Source of the DNA: Bog-473 sp963770645
GTDB taxonomy: Bacteria > Actinomycetota > Acidimicrobiia > Acidimicrobiales > RAAP-2
DNA length: 64,000 nt
Assembly: GCA_963770645.1 (NCBI GenBank)
Contig: CAVYQL010000003.1
Span: 1,302,001 to 1,366,000, forward strand
Reading direction: 5' to 3'
Positions 53,583 to 62,912 of this stretch are shown here, piece by piece; the stretch's first letter is position 1; each line of letters opens with the position of its first letter. The notes below the pieces were generated by a model that was not told where the DNA came from, did no database searches, and saw only the letters and a program-made list of their open reading frames with translations. The translations under genes and the position numbers were made by a program.

Positions 53583-53999
53583 GTGACGACAACCACAGCC
53601 GGGCACGGGCCTCACGCAGGCCTGAGCGCGCAGATCGAGCTCACCGTGAGCGACGAGGACACCGCCGAGCACTTCCGCTCGGGCGACGTCCCGGTGCTCG
53701 CCACGCCCCGGCTCATCGCGCTGTGCGAAGAGGCCACCTGCCGCGCCACCGACGGGCATCTCACCGACGCGCAGGCGAGCGTCGCGACGCGGGTGCAGTT
53801 CGACCATCTCGCCCCCGTCGCCATCGGCTCGGTCGTGCTGGCCGAGGCGACGCTGGTCAAGGTCGAGGGCCGCCGACTCGTCTTCACCGTCTCGGCCGCC
53901 CGCCTGGAGAACGACGGCGGGGGCCTGGTGGGCGCCGGTCGGGTCACCCGGGTCGTGGTGGACCGGGCCGCCTTCTTGGGGAAAACGGGCAAGCCCTGA
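53583..53999 (+). CDS. Hotdog thioesterase, fluoroacetyl-CoA thioesterase-like
   Basis: This 138-residue hotdog-fold protein resembles the FlK-like acyl-CoA thioesterases. Visible features are VLATPRLIALCEEATCRATD and VATRVQFDHLAPVAIGSVVL, with a conserved Thr/Glu/His pattern near the active site (Thr in ATPR, Glu in CEEA, His in FDHLAP). The substrate is unlikely to be fluoroacetyl-CoA here. GTG 53583 starts 18 bp from tldD on the other strand and is followed five bases later by the MFS gene. Confidence 0.82.
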   Translation: MTTTTAGHGPHAGLSAQIELTVSDEDTAEHFRSGDVPVLATPRLIALCEEATCRATDGHLTDAQASVATRVQFDHLAPVAIGSVVLAEATLVKVEGRRLVFTVSAARLENDGGGLVGAGRVTRVVVDRAAFLGKTGKP

Positions 54000-54004
54000 G
54001 CGCG

Positions 54005-55204
54005 ATGCGCACGCTGCTGGCCGGCGCGGGACCGGTCGTCGCAGCGTTCGCGACCTTCGGCCTGTTCTGGGGCAGCTGGGCGGTGATGCTCTTCAACATC
54101 CAGCACGCCTTCGGCCTCAACGACTCCCAGCTCGGCATCCTGCTGGCCGTCGCCATCGCAGTGGCCGGCGGCTCGAGCGCGGTGATGGCGCATCTGTGCG
54201 CCCGCGTGGGCGCCCGACGGCTGCTGTGGATCGCGCTGTTCGCCTGGGCCGTGTTGCTCTGCGTGCTGGCCGCCATGACCGACAAGTGGGCCTTCGCCGT
54301 CGTGCTCGTCCTCACCGAGGTGGCGGGCGGCTCCATCGACACCGCCATGAACGCGGAGGCCTCGCATCGCCTCGTCGGGCACCCCGCGGTGCTGGTACGC
54401 CTACACGCCCTCTTCAACAGCGGTGCGTTGGTCGGAGCAGCCATCGCCGCCCTCGTGATCCACGCCGGCGTGTCCTGGCGCTGGGTCTGGCCCGGCATCG
54501 CCGTGGTGGCCCTGGTGGTCGGGGTGTGGGCCGCCGCCACCGATCGCGGCGCGTCCGAGGCGGCGGGCAGCGCCGAGGGATTCTCGAGGTCGCACCCGTT
54601 GCGACGACTCCGCCGGGAGGGTCTGTTGCTGTTGTTGTTGGTCTTCGCCCTGGCCGAGATCACCGAGGGCGGCGTCGACACCTGGGGCGTCCTCTACCTG
54701 CGCAACCACCTGGCCACGGGCGTGCTGCTGGGGGCGGGGGCCTACGTGGTCGGCCAGGCGGTGGCGGCCACCACCCGGGGCGCCGGCGGGCCGCTGCTCG
54801 GGCGGCTCTCGAGCCGGCACGCCCTGATCGTCGGCGGGTGCGTCGCGGGCTCCGGCATCCTGCTCGAGTCACTGACGTCGCTGTCAGGGTTGGCCGCCGT
54901 CGGACTGGCGCTCGGGGCCGGCGGTGCATCGTTGTTCTGGCCGCTCGTGATGAGCACGGTCAGCCGCATGGCCAGCCAGGTCGTCAGCGCCGTCGGGACG
55001 TTCACGGCGGCCGGGTACGTGGGTTGGGTCGCCGGCGCGCCCATCGTCGGCTGGGTCTCCCAGACGCTCGGGCCCGCGCGTGGGTTGCAGGTCCTCGCCC
55101 TGTCCTCCTTCGGGGTCGCCGGGTGCATCCTGCTGAGCCGCAACCGGTCCCCTCGTGCAGGGGTCGTGGGCGTGCCACGGGGTAGCGTGGACAGATCGCC
55201 ATGA
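54005..55204 (+). CDS. Major facilitator superfamily transporter
   Basis: This 399-residue carrier has twelve predicted helices (LLAGAGPVVAAFATFGLFWG at the start). Loop 2-3 carries the charged family motif region near CARVGARRLLWIALFAW, and the second half repeats it near RLSSRHALIVGGCVAGSG. Acidic residues in ALAEITEGGVDTWG lie in a helix and may be needed for substrate or proton coupling. The substrate is unknown. The stop overlaps dxs as ATGA. Confidence 0.85.
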   Translation: MRTLLAGAGPVVAAFATFGLFWGSWAVMLFNIQHAFGLNDSQLGILLAVAIAVAGGSSAVMAHLCARVGARRLLWIALFAWAVLLCVLAAMTDKWAFAVVLVLTEVAGGSIDTAMNAEASHRLVGHPAVLVRLHALFNSGALVGAAIAALVIHAGVSWRWVWPGIAVVALVVGVWAAATDRGASEAAGSAEGFSRSHPLRRLRREGLLLLLLVFALAEITEGGVDTWGVLYLRNHLATGVLLGAGAYVVGQAVAATTRGAGGPLLGRLSSRHALIVGGCVAGSGILLESLTSLSGLAAVGLALGAGGASLFWPLVMSTVSRMASQVVSAVGTFTAAGYVGWVAGAPIVGWVSQTLGPARGLQVLALSSFGVAGCILLSRNRSPRAGVVGVPRGSVDRSP

Positions 55205-57219
55205 TCCTGCAGAGCATCGAGACACCGGCCGACGTCAAGGGCCTGAGCTACGAGGAACTCGGCGAGCTGAGCGCTGAGATCCGGAGCTTCATCGTCGACA
55301 CGGTGACCACGACGGGCGGGCACCTGGGGTCGAATCTGGGCGCCGTGGAGCTGACGCTGGCGCTGCACCGGGTCTTTGACTCGCCCCGCGACGTCATCTT
55401 GTGGGACACGGGCCACCAGGCCTACGTGCACAAGCTGCTGACGGGGCGGCGCTACGGGTTCAAGAACCTACGGATGGCGGGCGGGATGAGCGGCTACCCC
55501 AACCGGGCGGAGTCGGAGCACGACTGGATCGAGAACAGCCACGCCTCGACGGCCCTGTCGTACGCACACGGGATCGCCTCGGGGTTCGCCGTGCGCGGCG
55601 TGGGGGCCGAACGGCGCGTGGTGGCGGTCGTGGGCGACGGCGCGCTGACCGGGGGCATGGCCTACGAGGCGCTGAACAACCTGGGCCATTCGCACCGCCG
55701 GGTGGTGATCGTGCTGAACGACAACGGCCGCTCCTATGCGCCGACGGTGTCGCAACTGTCGCAGTCGTTGACGACCCTGCGGCTGAACCCGACGTACACG
55801 GCGGCCCGAGAGCGGCTGCGCCTGCGCCTGCGTGAGCTGCCCGCCTTCGGCGAGCTCGCCTATTCGAGCGTGCACTCCTTGACGAGCGCGTTGCGCGAGA
55901 TGGTGGCGCCGCACACGTTCTTCGAGGCCCTGGGCGTGCGCTACGCGGGGCCGATCGACGGTCACGACATCGAGCACATGGAGCAAGCCTTCACGCACGC
56001 GGCGGAGTGGGACGGGCCGATCGTCGTTCACGTCTTGACCCAGAAGGGCCGCGGGTATGCGCCGGCCGAAGAGGACGAGGTACAGCGCCTGCACGACGTG
56101 AAGGCGACGCAGACGGTGGCGCTGGAGAACACGGTGGGGAGCTCGGTCGGACGGGCCGTCGGCGGCTCGGCGGGATCAGACAGTGGCGGGCTCTCCTCGC
56201 CGGGATCTGTGCCTGAAACCGCCGTCGACGAAGCGATGCAGCGGGCGGCGACGTACACGGACGCCTTTTCCCGAGCGCTGTTGGCGGAGGCCGCATCGGA
56301 CCCGCGGGTGGTGGCGCTGACCGCGGCCATGCCGGGGCCCACGGGGCTGTTGGCGTTCCAGGCCCGCTACCCCGACCGATTCTTCGACGTGGGCATCGCC
56401 GAGCAGCACGAGGCGACGTCGGCTGCGGGCATGGCCATGGCCGGGCTCCGGCCGGTGGTGGCCGTCTACTCGACGTTCTTTTCGCGGGCGTTCGACCAGG
56501 CCAATCTCGACGTCGGGCTGCACGGCTGCCCCGTGGTCTTCGTGCTCGACCGGGCCGGCATCACCGGCGACGACGGTCCGTCGCACCACGGCGTGCTCGA
56601 CCTGGCGCTGGCGTTGTCGATCCCGGGCATGACGGTGTTCGCCCCGTCGACGGCCGAGGAGGTGGCGCCGATGCTGCGGGCGGCGCTGTCGCTGCCCGGT
56701 CCGTCCACCATCCGCCTGCCCAAGACGGCGCCACGCCACGTGGCGTTTGACGACGTGGGCAGCGGGCTCGAGGCCCGGCAACGACGCGTCGGCGACGGGT
56801 CGGTCTGCCTGCTGGGTGTGGGGAAGATGGTTGGCTTTTGCCTCGACGCGGCCGACGAGCTGGCGGCCGACGGGATCGACGCGACGGTCTGGGATGTGCG
56901 CGTGGTCTGCCCGCCCGACGTCTCGATGCTCGCCGACGCGGCGCGGCACCGCCTGGTGGTGACCGCGGAGGACGGGGTGCGTCACGGTGGCGCCGGCGCG
57001 TTCCTCATTGACGCGATGACCGCCCAGTTCGAGTCGGCGGCGCTCCCTCTGCCCCGGACGCAGGTGCTGGGCATTCCCCGTCAGTACCTGGTGCAGGGGA
57101 AGCCCGATGCCATCTTGGCCTCGTTGGGCTTGGACGGAGCGGGGATCGCCGAGACTGTGCGCAGCCACGTCGACGTGCCTTCGGTGGCGCCGGCGGCGGA
57201 GGCTGACCCGCCGCACTGA
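55201..57219 (+). CDS. dxs: 1-deoxy-D-xylulose-5-phosphate synthase
   Basis: Dxs condenses pyruvate and glyceraldehyde 3-phosphate, the first step of the MEP pathway to isoprenoids. The 672-residue ThDP enzyme has GGHLGSNLGAVELTLALHRV, the ThDP/metal motif VGDGALTGGMAYEALNN (about 143-160), and FFDVGIAEQHEATSAAGMAM with the activating Glu. The insertion at about 310-340 is low complexity and not typical. It is coupled to the MFS gene, which could be linked functionally or only by transcript. Confidence 0.96.
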   Translation: MILQSIETPADVKGLSYEELGELSAEIRSFIVDTVTTTGGHLGSNLGAVELTLALHRVFDSPRDVILWDTGHQAYVHKLLTGRRYGFKNLRMAGGMSGYPNRAESEHDWIENSHASTALSYAHGIASGFAVRGVGAERRVVAVVGDGALTGGMAYEALNNLGHSHRRVVIVLNDNGRSYAPTVSQLSQSLTTLRLNPTYTAARERLRLRLRELPAFGELAYSSVHSLTSALREMVAPHTFFEALGVRYAGPIDGHDIEHMEQAFTHAAEWDGPIVVHVLTQKGRGYAPAEEDEVQRLHDVKATQTVALENTVGSSVGRAVGGSAGSDSGGLSSPGSVPETAVDEAMQRAATYTDAFSRALLAEAASDPRVVALTAAMPGPTGLLAFQARYPDRFFDVGIAEQHEATSAAGMAMAGLRPVVAVYSTFFSRAFDQANLDVGLHGCPVVFVLDRAGITGDDGPSHHGVLDLALALSIPGMTVFAPSTAEEVAPMLRAALSLPGPSTIRLPKTAPRHVAFDDVGSGLEARQRRVGDGSVCLLGVGKMVGFCLDAADELAADGIDATVWDVRVVCPPDVSMLADAARHRLVVTAEDGVRHGGAGAFLIDAMTAQFESAALPLPRTQVLGIPRQYLVQGKPDAILASLGLDGAGIAETVRSHVDVPSVAPAAEADPPH

Positions 57220-57221
57220 CG

Positions 57222-57238
57222 GCCCGACCGCCTCGGGC
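57222..57238. terminator. Weak hairpin after dxs
   Basis: GCCCGA (57222-57227) pairs with TCGGGC (57233-57238) around a five-base loop two bases after the dxs stop, in the 79-bp gap between dxs and the convergent nucleotidyltransferase. The stem is short and no U-run follows. Confidence 0.3.
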
Positions 57239-57298
57239 AGTCCACCCGCCGCCCCAGGCTGTGGCCGCGGTTCGTCGCCGGGCCCCCGACGTTGCTTG

Positions 57299-58048
57299 TT
57301 ACGGCAGCGGCTGGTTGGCGCCGTTCTGGCGTACGAAGTCGTTGACGGCGTAGTACGCCTCGATCGACTCGCCGGCGTCGCCCCAGAAGCCCTCTTGGAC
57401 GTCGTGCGCCATCTGGTCCTTGGCGACATAGTGATTGTTGACGTCGGTGATCTCAAGCTCGCCCCGGCCGGAGGGGACGAGGTCGCCGATGATGTCGAAT
57501 ACGCCGGCCTCGTAGCAGTAGATGCCGGTGACGCAGTACTCCGATGCGGGTACTTCGGGCTTCTCTTCTATGTGGACCACGCGTCCGGTGTCGCCGAACA
57601 CCGGCACGCCGAGGTGACGCAGGTGTTCGGGCTCTTGCACCTTCGAGAGGAGGATCCGCGCGCCGGTCGGGTTGGCGCAGAACGCGTCCACCATCGGCTT
57701 GATGGAGCGCTCGAGGATGTTGTCCGCCAACATGACGAGCACCGGGCCGCCCTCACCGAAGCGGGAGGCCAGGCCGAGTGCTTCCGCGATCCCACCCGCC
57801 TTCTCCTGATACGCATAGGACAGCTGCTTGATGCCGTACTCGTGCCCGTTGCCCAGTAGGCGCAAGAACTCGCCCGCGTGGGTCCCGCCGGTGACGAGCA
57901 TGATCTCGTCGATGCCGCTGGAGACGACCGCCTCGATGGACCAGGCGATCATGGGCCGGTCGTAGATGGGCAGCAGATGCTTGTTCGTGATCCTGGTCAG
58001 GGGATAGAGCCGCGAGCCTGTACCGCCGGCGAGGATCACACCTTTCAT
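57299..58048 (-). CDS. Nucleotidyltransferase, glucose-1-phosphate thymidylyltransferase-like
   Basis: The 249-residue enzyme would transfer a nucleotide to a sugar phosphate to make an NDP-sugar such as dTDP-glucose. The N-terminal VILAGGTGSRLYPLTRITNK is the RmlA pyrophosphorylase signature. Later parts have VLVMLADNILERSIKPM (Asp metal site) and VVHIEEKPEVPASEYCVTGI. It is shorter than full RmlA (about 290) and no other rml gene is nearby. It lies 33 bp downstream of the alcohol dehydrogenase on the same strand. Confidence 0.88.
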   Translation of the reverse strand: MKGVILAGGTGSRLYPLTRITNKHLLPIYDRPMIAWSIEAVVSSGIDEIMLVTGGTHAGEFLRLLGNGHEYGIKQLSYAYQEKAGGIAEALGLASRFGEGGPVLVMLADNILERSIKPMVDAFCANPTGARILLSKVQEPEHLRHLGVPVFGDTGRVVHIEEKPEVPASEYCVTGIYCYEAGVFDIIGDLVPSGRGELEITDVNNHYVAKDQMAHDVQEGFWGDAGESIEAYYAVNDFVRQNGANQPLP

Positions 58049-58081
58049 CGCTGCACTCCCGCCGATGGCATGGCGCTGTTT

Positions 58082-59191
58082 CTAGTCGAACAGCAGGACG
58101 CCGCGCGCCACGCGGCCCGCATGCATCTCGTCGACGACCTCGCCGAAACGGTCCAGCGGCCGGGTGAGCGAGACCAGCTCGTCGAGCATCAGCAACCCGG
58201 CCTGGTAGAGGTCGATCATGAGGGGGATGTCATGGTGGGGCCGGGCCGAGCCGTAGCGGCACCCGAGCAGCCCACGGTCGACGTAGGCCAGCGCATTGAC
58301 GTCGACCGGCACCTCGGTGCCCCGTGGTGGGATGCCGATGGCGACGGCGTTGCCACCCCAGTCCAGGCAGTCCAGCGCGCTCTTGAGCACCGCCGCGTTC
58401 CCGACACAGTCGAAGGCCCAGGTAACCCCGCCGAGCGGGAAGAGCGCGCCGGCGGCCGACTCCTTGTTCGCCGGGACGAGCTCGCGCACGGCGGCCGCCG
58501 CGTCACCCGCGCTGGCGTCAACGAAGTGTGTGGCACCGAACTGGCGGCCCAAGTCCTCCTTGGCCGCCACCGTGTCGACGGCGACGATGCGGGTGGCCCC
58601 CGCGATGCGCAACCCTTGGATCACGTTGAGCCCGACCCCGCCGACACCGAACACGGCGGCCGTCTCACCCGGACGCACCTTGGCCCGGTTGAGCACGGCA
58701 CCGACACCGGTCAGGACGCCGCAGCCGATGAGGCAGGCCGAGGTGAGGGGGACGTCCTTCGGGATGCGCACCGCCTGCACCTCGTTGACGATGGTCACCT
58801 CCGAGAAGACCGATGCGGCGGCGAAGTTCGAGGCCGGCTCACCCTTGAAGGTGAAGGGCGTCGAGATGTTCCCGAGCGAGCTCTTGCACATGGTGGGGTG
58901 TCCCGTGCTGCAGGCGCGGCACGCCCCACAGCTGGCCAGTGTGGCGATCACCACGTGGTCGCCGGGCTTGACCGACCGCACGGCGTCGCCGACGGCCTCG
59001 ACGATGCCGGCACCCTCGTGACCGAGCACCGCCGGCGCAGGGAAGGGGATGGTGCCGTCGATGACCGAGAGGTCGGAGTGGCACACGCCGGCCGCCTGCA
59101 TGCGGACCTGCACCTCGTTGGGCCCCGGTCCGCGTACCTCGAGCTCGTCGCTGACCTCGACGCCCTCCCCCGTGTAGACGATGCCTCGCAC
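58082..59191 (-). CDS. Zinc-dependent alcohol dehydrogenase (MDR family)
   Basis: This 369-residue medium-chain dehydrogenase oxidises an alcohol with NAD-type cofactor. The catalytic zinc site has CHSDLSVIDG and GHEGAGIVEAVGDAV; the structural zinc loop has CGACRACSTGHPTMC with four cysteines. The Rossmann motif is VFGVGGVGLNVIQGL. The GTG start directly follows the FadD3-like stop with no gap, so it belongs to the same operon and may act on an intermediate of that pathway. Its sequence is near class III/NDMA-type enzymes. Confidence 0.92.
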   Translation of the reverse strand: MRGIVYTGEGVEVSDELEVRGPGPNEVQVRMQAAGVCHSDLSVIDGTIPFPAPAVLGHEGAGIVEAVGDAVRSVKPGDHVVIATLASCGACRACSTGHPTMCKSSLGNISTPFTFKGEPASNFAAASVFSEVTIVNEVQAVRIPKDVPLTSACLIGCGVLTGVGAVLNRAKVRPGETAAVFGVGGVGLNVIQGLRIAGATRIVAVDTVAAKEDLGRQFGATHFVDASAGDAAAAVRELVPANKESAAGALFPLGGVTWAFDCVGNAAVLKSALDCLDWGGNAVAIGIPPRGTEVPVDVNALAYVDRGLLGCRYGSARPHHDIPLMIDLYQAGLLMLDELVSLTRPLDRFGEVVDEMHAGRVARGVLLFD

Positions 59192-60862
59192 TTATTTGCT
59201 CCTCTCGCTGGTGACGACGTGGTCCGCGCCCTGCTGGTAGCGCTGGCGCAGCTCGCGCTTGAGCACCTTGCCGCTGGCGTTGACCGGCAACTCATCGACG
59301 AGCACCACGCCGCGTGGGACTTTGTAGTTGGCCATGACCCCTCGGGACCAACCGAGAATGGCCCGGCCGAGCGCGTCAGGATCGGCGTCGTCCGACGATG
59401 ACACGATATAGGCGCACCCGACCTCGCCCATCCGTTCGTCGGGCACCCCCACGACGGCCACCTGGGCCACGCCCTCGTAGCCGCGCAGGATGGCCTCGAT
59501 CTCAGCTGGGTACGCGTTGAACCCGCCGACGACGAACATGTCCTTGACACGGTCGGTGATGGTCACGTTGCCCGCCTCGTCCATCACGCCCACGTCGCCG
59601 GTGTGGAGCCATCCGTCAGCGTCGATGGCGTCGGCGGTGGCCTCCTCGTTGCCCCAGTACCCCGACATGACCGTGTAGCCCCGGACGACGATCTCGCCCG
59701 GCTCGCCGGCCGGCACCTCCTTGCCCTCGGCGACCGCACGCACCTCGAGATCGGGGATGGCGCGTCCCGACGTGCCGGCGATGATCTCGGGGGGGTCGCT
59801 GCGGCGGCACATGGTGACCGTGCCGCAGGACTCGGTCAGCCCGTAGGCGGTGAGGACCGTACCGAAGCCGAGCTCCGAGCGCATGGCATGGACGAGCTCG
59901 ACGGGCACGACGGCGGCGCCCGTCACGCCGAGGCGGAGCGACGACAGGTCGTGCGAGGCACGCCCGGGGTCCGCCAGCAGTGTCTGGTAGAGCGTGGGTG
60001 GCCCCGGGAGCACGGTGATGCGCTCCGCTGCGATGCGCGCCATGACGGCCGTTGCGTCGAAGACAGGCTCGGGGACGACGGTGGCGCCGGCCATGAGGCA
60101 GGCGAGGATCCCCGCCTTGTAGCCGAACGTGTGAAAGAAGGGATTGACGACGAGGTAGCGATCTCCCACGCCGAGCCCGACGATCGACGACCAGGTGCCG
60201 AAGGTGCGCAGCGTCTGCGCGTGCGTGGTGGCGGCCCCCTTGGGGTGCCCGGTGGTGCCCGACGTGAAGATCAGGTCGGACGTGTCGTCGGCATGCACCT
60301 TCGCCGCCCGGGCTGCGGTTGCCTCGGGATCGACCGCCTCGCCGGCCTCGAGGAACGCAGCCAAGCCGATCGGCGGCATGTCCGACCCGGGATCGTCGGG
60401 CTCGTCTTTGAGGACAACGATGCGCTCGAGTGCGCCGGTGTCCTCTCCCTTCAGCATGGCGGGGTAGTCGGTCCCAAGAAAGCCGCGGACGGTAAGCAGG
60501 GTCGTCGCGCCGGACGTGCGCAGGATGTAGGCGGCCTCGCCTCCCTTGAACCGCGTGTTCAGGGGAACGAGCACCGCCCCGGCACGGAGGAGGCCGAGCG
60601 CGGCGAGCATCCACTCGGCACAGTTGGGCGCCCAGAGCGCCACGCGGTCCTTGGCGCCCACACCGGCCGCGACGAAGCCGCGGGCGTAGCGATCGACCTC
60701 GGGGGCCAGCTGCGCATACGTGAGGCGAACCGTCCCGTCGACGAGCGCCTCGGTCGCGCCGTGACGAAGGGCTGCGTCCTCGACGAGCGCGGGCACCGTC
60801 CCCCAGATCAAGTCCGCGCGCGGGTCCTCCTGGTCGGCCGGCGCACCGCCGATGCCCGTCAC
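59192..60862 (-). CDS. Acyl-CoA synthetase, FadD3-like
   Basis: This 556-residue AMP-forming ligase activates a carboxylic acid. It shows DLIFTSGTTGHPKGAATTH, TAYGLTESCGTVTMCRRSD, DGWLHTGDVGVMDEAGNVTI and the catalytic lysine in NASGKVLKRELRQRY. Overall wording (ALWAPNCAEWMLAALGLLRA, VPLNTRFKGGEAAYILRTS) is close to the mycobacterial FadD3 that activates HIP, the steroid C/D-ring propionate. It overlaps the upstream SDR as GTGA. The neighbouring FadE30-like and IpdF-like genes support that assignment, but by eye it is an inference. Confidence 0.85.
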   Translation of the reverse strand: MTGIGGAPADQEDPRADLIWGTVPALVEDAALRHGATEALVDGTVRLTYAQLAPEVDRYARGFVAAGVGAKDRVALWAPNCAEWMLAALGLLRAGAVLVPLNTRFKGGEAAYILRTSGATTLLTVRGFLGTDYPAMLKGEDTGALERIVVLKDEPDDPGSDMPPIGLAAFLEAGEAVDPEATAARAAKVHADDTSDLIFTSGTTGHPKGAATTHAQTLRTFGTWSSIVGLGVGDRYLVVNPFFHTFGYKAGILACLMAGATVVPEPVFDATAVMARIAAERITVLPGPPTLYQTLLADPGRASHDLSSLRLGVTGAAVVPVELVHAMRSELGFGTVLTAYGLTESCGTVTMCRRSDPPEIIAGTSGRAIPDLEVRAVAEGKEVPAGEPGEIVVRGYTVMSGYWGNEEATADAIDADGWLHTGDVGVMDEAGNVTITDRVKDMFVVGGFNAYPAEIEAILRGYEGVAQVAVVGVPDERMGEVGCAYIVSSSDDADPDALGRAILGWSRGVMANYKVPRGVVLVDELPVNASGKVLKRELRQRYQQGADHVVTSERSK

Positions 60863-61677
60863 GGGTGCTGGCTGCTCACCGAGATGACCTCACCCGAGAG
60901 ATAGGACGAGTAGTCGCTGGCCAAGAACACGATGACGTTCGCCACCTCCCAGGTTTCGGCGCCCCGTCCGAACAGCTCGCGCCGGCGCAGGACGGCGAGG
61001 TCCTCGTCGGGTATCGCCCTGTTCAAGAACGGGTGCTCCGCCAGACTGGGCGACACCGCGTTCACCCTGACACCGGAGGGAGCGGCCTCGGCCGCGGCGC
61101 AACGGGTGAGCGCCATCACGCCCGCTTTGGCCGCGGCGTAGTGCGCCTGACCCGGTTGAGCCCGCCACCCGAGCACGGAGGCATTGTTGACGATGACGCC
61201 GGACTTCTGGGGCAGCATGTGAAGGAGTGCGGCGCGCGTGCAGCGGAAGGTGCCGGTCAAGGTGATGTCGAGAACGGTCGACCACTGGTCGTCGGTCATC
61301 TCGATCAGCGGCACCGTCCCGCCCAGGCCCGCATTGTGGACGGCCACGTCGATGCGGCCGAAGCGCGCCACCGTGCCGTCGTAGAGCGCGCCGACCTGTG
61401 GCTCGTCGCGCACGTCGCACACGATGGCGTGCACCCTGGTCGTCCCGTCGGACGTGTCGGCGGCGAGCTGTTCGGCCGCCTCGGCCAGCCGGCGCTCGTG
61501 GGCGTCGGAGATGACGACGGATGCGCCTTCTTCGAGACAGCGCCGGGCCGTCGCCGAGCCGATGCCCGTCCCCGCCGCGGCCGTCACGATGACGACCTTG
61601 CCCTCGAGGAGGCCGTGGCCACTGGGTGGTGGTGGTGGAGGAGGAGGGTCGAACGACGCATTCAGGCTCGTGCTCAT
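60859..61677 (-). CDS. Short-chain dehydrogenase/reductase, IpdF-like
   Basis: This 272-residue SDR uses NAD(P) to oxidise or reduce a hydroxyl on a CoA-bound intermediate. The cofactor motif is VVIVTAAAGTGIGSATARRC, with GIGS spacing; the catalytic triad shows as NNASVLG, then YAAAKAG with Tyr and Lys. The N-terminus has a run of eight prolines after ASFD, not normal for the family. In mycobacteria IpdF acts on the hydroxylated HIP-CoA; gene order and likeness support the same here. Confidence 0.82.
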   Translation of the reverse strand: MSTSLNASFDPPPPPPPPSGHGLLEGKVVIVTAAAGTGIGSATARRCLEEGASVVISDAHERRLAEAAEQLAADTSDGTTRVHAIVCDVRDEPQVGALYDGTVARFGRIDVAVHNAGLGGTVPLIEMTDDQWSTVLDITLTGTFRCTRAALLHMLPQKSGVIVNNASVLGWRAQPGQAHYAAAKAGVMALTRCAAAEAAPSGVRVNAVSPSLAEHPFLNRAIPDEDLAVLRRRELFGRGAETWEVANVIVFLASDYSSYLSGEVISVSSQHP

Positions 61678-62879
61678 GCCACCCCTTTCGGCTCCGCAGG
61701 CAGACCGAGGACGCGTTCACCGATGATGTTGCGCTGGATCTGGTTGGAGCCGCCGTAAATCGTCTCGGACCGGGCGAACAGGAAGGAGCGCTGCGTCTCC
61801 CCCAGCCCGTACCCTCCGTTCTCGGGCAGCGGGTCCCCGTCGAGGACCATCGCCCGGGGGCCGAGGATCGACATGGCCAGCTCACCGAGACGGCGGTGCC
61901 AGCTCCCCCAGTACAGCTTGGCAATCGATGCCTCGGGCGGGGCGACCGGGCCGTCGACGCCGGCGAGGGAGCGCAGCGTGTTGTAGCGCATGATCGTGAG
62001 CTCGATGTGCGCCTGCGCCAATCTCTGACGTACGACCGGATCGCGCGCCCGACCGTTCTCCTTCGCGAGGGCCACGATCCGGTCGAGCTCACGTCGGAAA
62101 CCGAGCTGGTAGCCGAGGAGTGCCACGCCGCGTTCGAAGGCGAGCGTGGCCAGGGCCACGCGCCAACCCTCACCGACGCCGCCCACGACGTTGTCGGTGC
62201 TCGTGCGGGCGCCGTCGAAGAAGACCTCGTTGAACTCGCTCGTGCGGGTCAGCTGGGTGATCGGCCGCACCTCGACGCCACGCTGGTCCATCGGCACCAA
62301 CAGATAGGACAGGCCCTTGTGCCGCGTCGACTCGGGATCCGTGCGGCAGACGACGAAGCACCAGTCCGCCTGGTGGGCCAGCGACGTCCATACCTTCTGA
62401 CCGGTCACGACCCACTCGTCGCCGTCGCGAACCGCCCGCGTCTTCACGTTGGCCAGGTCGCTCCCGGCGTCAGGCTCCGAATAGCCCTGGCACCACAGCT
62501 CGTCCCCCTCCCGGATCGGCGGGAGGAAGCGCGCCTGCTGAGCGGGTGTCCCGTAGTGGATCAAGGTGGGGCCGAGGAGCCCTTCACCCATGACGTTGAC
62601 GCGCCCGGGTGCCGCCGCCCGGGCGTACTCCTCGTTGAAGATGACCTGTTCGGTCATGGAGGCGCCGCGGCCCCCGAACTCGGTTGGCCAGCCCAGGCAG
62701 GTCCAGCCGCCGTCGGCCAGGACCTTCTCCCAGCGCCGCCGGATCTCGAAGCCGAAGGTCTCGTCGCCCGAGCCACCCCGCCCTCCCAGCTCGGCGAACT
62801 CCCCCACCAGATGCTCGCCGAGGAATTGACGGACCTCCTGGCGGAACGCCACGTCCTCGGGGCGGTCTCGCAGATCCAT
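61674..62879 (-). CDS. Acyl-CoA dehydrogenase, FadE30-like
   Basis: This 401-residue flavoprotein introduces a double bond into an acyl-CoA. Visible motifs are WCQGYSEPDAGSDLANVKTR, EWVVTGQKVWTSLAHQADWC and the C-terminal ETIYGGSNQIQRNIIGERVL. The LARLGYQ-type region aligns with FadE30, which starts HIP-CoA ring oxidation in the steroid pathway. The ATG overlaps the downstream SDR start as ATGA. It starts 33 bp after the restored stop of the CaiB-type gene. The paired FadE subunit often found in steroid FadE complexes is not in the window. Confidence 0.86.
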   Translation of the reverse strand: MDLRDRPEDVAFRQEVRQFLGEHLVGEFAELGGRGGSGDETFGFEIRRRWEKVLADGGWTCLGWPTEFGGRGASMTEQVIFNEEYARAAAPGRVNVMGEGLLGPTLIHYGTPAQQARFLPPIREGDELWCQGYSEPDAGSDLANVKTRAVRDGDEWVVTGQKVWTSLAHQADWCFVVCRTDPESTRHKGLSYLLVPMDQRGVEVRPITQLTRTSEFNEVFFDGARTSTDNVVGGVGEGWRVALATLAFERGVALLGYQLGFRRELDRIVALAKENGRARDPVVRQRLAQAHIELTIMRYNTLRSLAGVDGPVAPPEASIAKLYWGSWHRRLGELAMSILGPRAMVLDGDPLPENGGYGLGETQRSFLFARSETIYGGSNQIQRNIIGERVLGLPAEPKGVA

Positions 62880-62912
62880 CGCACCGGGAGCGTAGCGAAA
62901 CCTGACGGGTCG

